From NCBI GenBank assembly GCA_964597035.1, contig CAZQWM010000007.1:1-64000 (forward strand): 64,000 nt of DNA, given 5' to 3'. Below, piece by piece: positions 59,202 through 64,000 of this stretch (position 1 is its first letter; each line of letters starts with the position of its first letter). The position numbers were made by a program, and so were the translations under genes. The notes under the pieces were generated by a model that worked only from the letters and a program-made list of their open reading frames with translations, made no database searches and was not told where the DNA came from. The stretch is from Fen-1362 sp964597035 (lineage in GTDB: Bacteria > Planctomycetota > Phycisphaerae > Sedimentisphaerales > Anaerobacaceae).

Positions 59202-60737
59202 ATGATGAACAGAAAAGAGCAAGGATTCATTCTGCCACTGATTGTGCTGCTTACCATCATTTTTGCCATACTCGGCATTGCGGTTCTCCGTATGGCCGAA
59301 CACGAAGCAACACTCACCAGAATCGATATGGACAAAACAAGGGCCTTCTATCTGGCTGAAGCAGGCCTGGCGAAGCTGAGCGAAGCTCTGCAGGTCGCAA
59401 CAGCTACAAACTCGCCCCAGGACCTGCAAGGCACCACCGAGGAAGGCAGTTATTACGTGACGATCGATACTAATGGGACTGATTCATACGCGATATCGAC
59501 AGGCACCTACGGTTCGGTCCAAAAAAGCGTACGCGTAAAGCTGATTTTCCTTGCGGCTCCTTTTGAAAACGCCGTCTATGCTATGAATGAAAGCGGACTC
59601 AGCTGGGCCTTTCAGCTCAGAGGCACAGGCAATCCCGTCCGCTCAGGAAATACTGAAAAGGGTGGCAAAGACATAATCAACGGCAACATCTTTTTAAATG
59701 GCGACGCCTATTTCTACGAGGAAAGCTCAGTCAATCCGGCCCCTGCGCCAAACTTGTGGCAGCTTCAAGGCGACGTCGGGGCAACCGGCAACATTAATGT
59801 CCTTGGTAGCGCTTACATATCAGGTTCAACAGATTCTCACGCCGAAATGCCTCCGGCCTTTGACATCAGGGATATGGACTACGCCAATAACAACACTCAC
59901 AACGTGGCGCAAATTTTCCAAGACGCCGGGGTCAGTTCAGGGTATCTCCCTTCGGGTAATCCGCTGCGAAACATATTTGTGAAAAATCCGGGCGACAGGG
60001 TCGCCGAATGCGGCTCTACTTCAGGAGACGACTTCTTTCTCGAACCATCCACCGGCTTTGATGAGGGAAACGCCTGGACGGCAAAAACGCCTATCAACGT
60101 AGGTGCCAACAGGGTCTATTACATCGACGGCGACCTGTGGGTGCACAGTAAAAATTATACGTTCGGCTTTAACCTGCAGGGAACCGCTACAATTGTGGTA
60201 ACAGGCAATGTCCATCTCTGCGACAATCTAAAATACGCAGATGAAACCAGTATGCTGGGCATAGTAGCCCTTGGGAAGTATGACAGTTGGGGCGAGCGCA
60301 CAAGCGGAGGCAATATCTATTTCGGCGACCCGAGTTTCGGGACATTGTACTTTACTGCTGGAATGATGTTTGCTGCCAATGATTTCCTCTTCAACACCGA
60401 CTCCACGAACGGTCAGCTATTGGAACCTGCAACCGGTTTTACAGTCAACGGCAGTTTTTCCGCGGCGAATCACGTTTCCATTGAGCGTGATTGGTACACG
60501 AGGACTTCTGGCTGGACGAGCACACAAAGACCGGCACGCTTCAAACCTGAGACCAACAAATGGGTTGATGCGGAGACGGGGGCGGCCTTGACTTCAACAC
60601 AGATTAACACGCTCAGGCATTATCAAATGGTTGTCAACTATGATTCGAGAGTGAGAAATGCGGAGACCCAACCACCCGGATTGCCTCGAGGCGGCACAAA
60701 GATTTTCGCCGGCTATACAGACTGGGAAGAGCTATAA
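59202..60737 (+). CDS. PilX-like protein with large C-terminal domain, copy 2
   Basis: The 511-residue protein is a close relative of the previous one along its whole length (KTRAFYLAEAGLAKLSEALQ, then ESSVNPAPAPNLWQLQGDV, MDYANNNTHNVAQIFQDAGV). The ends are nearly identical (RVRNAETQPPGLPRGGTKIF against RVRNADTQPPGLPRGGTGIF). A tandem duplication is the simplest explanation. Both are probably displayed on the pilus or the secretion system. Confidence 0.75.
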   Translation: MMNRKEQGFILPLIVLLTIIFAILGIAVLRMAEHEATLTRIDMDKTRAFYLAEAGLAKLSEALQVATATNSPQDLQGTTEEGSYYVTIDTNGTDSYAISTGTYGSVQKSVRVKLIFLAAPFENAVYAMNESGLSWAFQLRGTGNPVRSGNTEKGGKDIINGNIFLNGDAYFYEESSVNPAPAPNLWQLQGDVGATGNINVLGSAYISGSTDSHAEMPPAFDIRDMDYANNNTHNVAQIFQDAGVSSGYLPSGNPLRNIFVKNPGDRVAECGSTSGDDFFLEPSTGFDEGNAWTAKTPINVGANRVYYIDGDLWVHSKNYTFGFNLQGTATIVVTGNVHLCDNLKYADETSMLGIVALGKYDSWGERTSGGNIYFGDPSFGTLYFTAGMMFAANDFLFNTDSTNGQLLEPATGFTVNGSFSAANHVSIERDWYTRTSGWTSTQRPARFKPETNKWVDAETGAALTSTQINTLRHYQMVVNYDSRVRNAETQPPGLPRGGTKIFAGYTDWEEL

Positions 60738-60773
60738 ACGGCTCGGCAACACATCAGCAGTTCAAGCGAACCA

Positions 60774-61274
60774 TCAATAATAATACTTGAAAGTGAAGTC
60801 AACATCCCAGTTGTCAGGCATACCTTTTTGCTTTCTTAGCGTTATTTTTGTGCACTGAAGGCCGGACCAGCGAAGCTGAATCGTCGATAGAAACCTGGCG
60901 GCCTTCGTAATTTCAACATCCTCCAGCGTGACGTTGGCCGACTGACTCTTCTGTCCCTGCGACGTGATGATTATACCCGAGGACAGTCTGTAGCCGCTTG
61001 CAGGAACAGAGCAGAATTGGGCGGCCTGCTGAACGGCTGTAGCATAATCGAAGTCGGTCGACATACCCTTTTCCCGGGAGAAATCCAGCCGCTCCGGGTC
61101 AAACCCAAGCAACTCGTTAATCACCTTCTGGGCCTTGTCGTACTGGTCTCTTTCTTTGTCAAAACTGCCGCGTGTCCCGGGCAGATAAACGCCCCAGATA
61201 ATCACCGGCCAAAGAATGGCAACAGCTGGGACAACTATGTAATAGAACATCGGGTTTTTGTATACGTCTTTCAT
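60774..61274 (-). CDS. PilO/GspM-like pilus assembly protein
   Basis: The 166-residue protein has one N-terminal membrane helix (NPMFYYIVVPAVAILWPVII), a coiled-coil-like stretch and a small ferredoxin-like part (AVQQAAQFCSVPASGYRLSS), the layout of PilO/GspM. It closes the minus-strand block of three genes and faces the PilX-like genes tail to tail. Confidence 0.65.
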   Translation of the reverse strand: MKDVYKNPMFYYIVVPAVAILWPVIIWGVYLPGTRGSFDKERDQYDKAQKVINELLGFDPERLDFSREKGMSTDFDYATAVQQAAQFCSVPASGYRLSSGIIITSQGQKSQSANVTLEDVEITKAARFLSTIQLRWSGLQCTKITLRKQKGMPDNWDVDFTFKYYY

Positions 61275-61288
61275 ATACTGAATTCGGA

Positions 61289-62767
61289 TTATCCTTTTGG
61301 CTCTACCGTAACACTAAACGTGCTTCTTCCGCCGTCGGAGCTTATGCGCTGCTGAAGCACATTTAATCCCGTCTGTCTGAAAGCATCAAAAACTTTCAAG
61401 GTGCTTTCCGGGCTGGATGTGTCGCCTGAAATGGTGATGGTCTTGTCCGTGATGCTGACCGAATCGATACTGAGTCTTGTGGATGCTGCACATTTATTGA
61501 AGGCCTGAAGCACAAGCGCAAGTTTGCCGGCGACGGCCTCTTCAGCCGTCAGCGTAAGCGATTCCTTCTGTGCATCCCTGATGCGTCGCATGGCCGTAGT
61601 GAGCCGCGTGACCGCTTCTCTCGATTTGCCGGGTATGTCCTGACCGAACATAACCGAAGAATATTCCTTTGCGAATTTCTCTCGCAGCCGGGCGCGATAC
61701 TTTTTGAACTGCAAGGCCTGCATAAAACCATAGAGGCCGAGGGCAAGCATAAGCACAACGGCAGCAGCACTGAAGAACCTAAGCGTCTTTTGCAGCCGCA
61801 TCTTCCTGCCCTGATACGGCATAAAGTCACTGCGCCAATTCGCGTGCTGCAGCTCGTCGAGATGCGCCATAGCCGCACCGTAGGCAACCGCAAACTCGAC
61901 GGGGTCGGGGCATTCGACCAGAGTCTCGCCGGGTAATTTCACCGAACCGAATATGTCGACTCGCTCGGTTTGAATGGTAAGTTTCCGTGCGATATCGTCG
62001 CAGTCGACGGAGTTTTCGACATCGAACACCGCAAGGCAGTTAATCGGCTCAGCGTTTTGCAGCAGGGCAGTCGTCATAGACACCTGCCTGGGCAGCAACT
62101 CATTTCTGTCTTGTGCCGCGCCCAACAGAAAAGTCCGCATCATTGCCGACGGCGTGGGCAATACGCCCTGCCACGGAGAAGAAACAAAAGCGAGAAAATA
62201 CCCGCTTCGCCGCGAGAGAAAGGCAAACAATGGACGGGTATCCAGGGGCAGAGCGATGTTCTGGCAGACAAACCTTGTCAGACAGTTCACGTCGGGTTCC
62301 ACGCTGACGGGGTCGAGATTATTGGCCTGCAGCGCAACAAGCAGCTCGGTCAGCATTTGCTTTTGCACAGTGAAAACGCTGAGGTTCGAGCCGGTATCGT
62401 CGGTGGAGTCTATTTTGAAGGCGATTGCTACATCCGCTACGTCGGTCCCCAGGGCCTCTTCGGTATCGAAACGTATCGTCTGTGTGATTTTTCTGACGTC
62501 GGAAAACTCGCTGTGAACGCTATGCTGCATAAACATGCTCGAATCAAGGGCCACCCCCATTTCAGCAAATTCGAGTTTCCTCTCGGCGCAGGCAGCAGCT
62601 ATACGCCGGCAGAGCACGTCCGGGCCGGACTGTTCGCCGGCCTCAAGGGAGACACTGAAACAGCCGGTGACCTTCCTTTCACGTCCCTGGATGCCAAGGC
62701 AGACAACAGTTGCATGGTCCTTCGAAATATACATCCCCAGGAAACTGCTCGGCTGCATTTTTAACAA
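61289..62767 (-). CDS. GspL / fused PilM-PilN-like pilus assembly protein
   Basis: The first 320 residues resemble the actin-like domain of PilM/GspL (FLGMYISKDHATVVCLGIQG, SDVRKITQTIRFDTEEALGT, LDPVSVEPDVNCLTRFVCQN). Then comes a membrane helix (LRFFSAAAVVLMLALGLYGF) and a PilN-like periplasmic part with TRLSIDSVSITDKTITISGD. The PilM-PilN order in one chain is as in GspL. It links the cytoplasmic motor to the inner-membrane platform. Confidence 0.7.
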   Translation of the reverse strand: MLKMQPSSFLGMYISKDHATVVCLGIQGRERKVTGCFSVSLEAGEQSGPDVLCRRIAAACAERKLEFAEMGVALDSSMFMQHSVHSEFSDVRKITQTIRFDTEEALGTDVADVAIAFKIDSTDDTGSNLSVFTVQKQMLTELLVALQANNLDPVSVEPDVNCLTRFVCQNIALPLDTRPLFAFLSRRSGYFLAFVSSPWQGVLPTPSAMMRTFLLGAAQDRNELLPRQVSMTTALLQNAEPINCLAVFDVENSVDCDDIARKLTIQTERVDIFGSVKLPGETLVECPDPVEFAVAYGAAMAHLDELQHANWRSDFMPYQGRKMRLQKTLRFFSAAAVVLMLALGLYGFMQALQFKKYRARLREKFAKEYSSVMFGQDIPGKSREAVTRLTTAMRRIRDAQKESLTLTAEEAVAGKLALVLQAFNKCAASTRLSIDSVSITDKTITISGDTSSPESTLKVFDAFRQTGLNVLQQRISSDGGRSTFSVTVEPKG

Positions 62768-62843
62768 ACCCCTAATCGGTCGTTCTGATTATAATTCCAA
62801 CTGAAAATTCCATCTTCACCTTCTCATTTATCCCTTGCCTGGC

Positions 62844-64000
62844 TTACCCGCTTATGACTGCAATTCGATGGATTTGTGCTCCCTGTTTGAGCACAACGAT
62901 GACGCCTGAGGTCTTTGCCACACCGCTTGCGGCGGTGACGTGGATTGTAAACGTATTGCTCGCTGTCGTAATGTAGGGCCTGCACTTTTCGATAGTATCA
63001 GAGAATCTGAAAAGCTCATTTTTTAACTCTTCGATATCCTTGAAGGGCTTTTTGCGCCTTCTCTCTATTATTTCGGCTGCGATTCTGTCTGCATCGCCCC
63101 CGAAGACAAAGGCCGCTTCCAGCACCTGCCGAGGTGCGGAGTTGATATTAACCTGGGTTGTGCCCCATAAGCTCATATACTTAAGTGCCGATTCCTGCCT
63201 GTCCTCGCTGATAACAGTCGGCTCAGCGAGCATTTCAGTATCAATAAGTGAACTGTGCAAAAGCTTGGAAACGTCTCTGGCCTGCTTGACCAGTTGCTCC
63301 GCAGGCGTTGTCACCGTAGTTTTATATACTGTTCGCTGGCGCCTGCCGCGTCTGCGTGAGGCGGGAGCGCGAATCCGCACGGCGGTTCTCTGCCTTACCG
63401 GCTTGAACTCGACCTTGAAGGGTCTTATTAAGCTGACTGCTGCGAGCTGTTCCTTGACCGAGCTAATCTCGTAAGCATCGAGTCCCATCCACTCGCAAAA
63501 GGTTTCGAGACTTGTCTCGGCTTCACGACGGACCTTCTCATCATCGAGCATACCCCACCCAGCGGGATATTTTGCGTTTTCGTCTTCGATTTCAATTTTC
63601 ACGGTTGCAGAGCCGATTTCAAATTCGACCGACTCGGTAACACAAGGCCAGGGCGGCCCGTAAGGGCCTGGTATCCGGAGCATATCGATAGCATTAGGAC
63701 CGGCCGCGCCACCGACATTGGCTTCACCGGTAAACAACTCTTCGAGGTTTATGTCATTAATCCCTTCAAGGCCCGCCAGCCCGGAAAATGGCTCATTGGA
63801 ATCAACGCCTGAGGATTCCGGCTGACTCTCGGCAATCTGCTTGGCCCATTCTTCGAGCAGCCGGCGATAATCCAGCTCGCTGAGGGCAAAAAGGTCGGAA
63901 AAATCCGGCTCATTCGGACGGGCGATAAGCTCAATGTCTTTAAGGTCCTGCAGTGTCGCCAGTGCGTATTTCATTGCCGAATCACGGGCGTAGCAGGCAC
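62844..64000 (-). CDS. GspK-like type II secretion / pseudopilus protein (5' end outside the window)
   Basis: Open from the window edge: codons before the ATG at 63974 continue in frame without a stop (ACYARDSAMKYALATL), so the true start is upstream. The visible 384 residues include EFEIGSATVKIEIEDENAKY and a helix-hairpin-helix-type part (QVNINSAPRQVLEAAFVFGG, then DRIAAEIIERRRKKPFKDIE), typical of GspK. GspK caps the pseudopilus tip in type II secretion. It precedes the GspL-like gene on the minus strand. Confidence 0.75.
   Translation of the reverse strand, partial: ACYARDSAMKYALATLQDLKDIELIARPNEPDFSDLFALSELDYRRLLEEWAKQIAESQPESSGVDSNEPFSGLAGLEGINDINLEELFTGEANVGGAAGPNAIDMLRIPGPYGPPWPCVTESVEFEIGSATVKIEIEDENAKYPAGWGMLDDEKVRREAETSLETFCEWMGLDAYEISSVKEQLAAVSLIRPFKVEFKPVRQRTAVRIRAPASRRRGRRQRTVYKTTVTTPAEQLVKQARDVSKLLHSSLIDTEMLAEPTVISEDRQESALKYMSLWGTTQVNINSAPRQVLEAAFVFGGDADRIAAEIIERRRKKPFKDIEELKNELFRFSDTIEKCRPYITTASNTFTIHVTAASGVAKTSGVIVVLKQGAQIHRIAVISG

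Overview
The window looks like a chromosomal piece of an uncultured planctomycete, most likely class Phycisphaerae. The evidence is a combination seen in such genomes: secreted proteins with dockerin-like Asp-rich repeats, a PEP-CTERM protein, HNH-AP2 endonucleases, a diderm outer-membrane set (bamA, skp, lpxD, a fused lpxC-fabZ, lpxA), pseudopilin clusters with very large PilX-like proteins, and many short palindromic intergenic repeats. This is inference from gene content; no rRNA or tRNA gene was found to confirm it.

Layout. 1-2.1 kb: a secreted beta-propeller protein with dockerin-like repeats. 2.4-5.5 kb: the acetolactate synthase genes ilvB and ilvN, separated by a small element made of a four-helix-bundle gene and degenerate 7-bp repeats. 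5.6-7.2 kb: an HNH-AP2 endonuclease and a repeat-rich gap. 7.2-8.9 kb: a 51-residue ORF plus a dNTP triphosphohydrolase under a good promoter. 9-12.2 kb: glycosyltransferase, a Dus-like flavoprotein without its catalytic Cys, and a radical SAM/SPASM protein, all on the minus strand. 12.3-18 kb: ATP-grasp protein, Nfu, GNAT, ECF sigma with putative anti-sigma, mtnA, and two extra fragments of the mtnA 3' end. 18-25.9 kb: uvrA, a TPR protein broken by an amber codon, dnaA and ftsY. 26-30.8 kb: rplS, yraN, tatD, nfi, a UroD-family protein, a DUF985 cupin and a cyclophilin. 30.9-38.2 kb: the envelope operon bamA-skp-lpxD-lpxC/fabZ-lpxA-oxidoreductase. 38.3-43 kb: dnaB, a Tat-exported oxidoreductase and a secreted protein. 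43.3-46 kb: trpS, DUF2007, scpA, trxA. 46-50 kb: a lipoprotein and a large secreted dockerin-type protein split by an amber codon. 50.4-55.1 kb: trxB, an FG-GAP repeat protein and mnmA. 55.3-56.4 kb: a PEP-CTERM gene with a long structured leader and a strong terminator. 56.7-64 kb: two opposed pseudopilus / type II secretion gene blocks, the last gene running off the window.

The most unusual structure is at 3094-3736. A PF05635-like four-helix-bundle gene is flanked on both sides by outward-facing degenerate heptads (ATCNAGN). The larger side is exactly 30 in-phase heptads (210 bp) in which only positions 4 and 7 vary, and the whole unit sits between the ilvB stop codon and the ilvN start codon. 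Other points to check are the Cys-less Dus/radical SAM/glycosyltransferase trio, the repeated mtnA 3' ends, the two amber-interrupted genes, a caspase-like C-terminal domain, and two candidate structured RNAs (about 50.07-50.21 kb and 55.39-55.52 kb).
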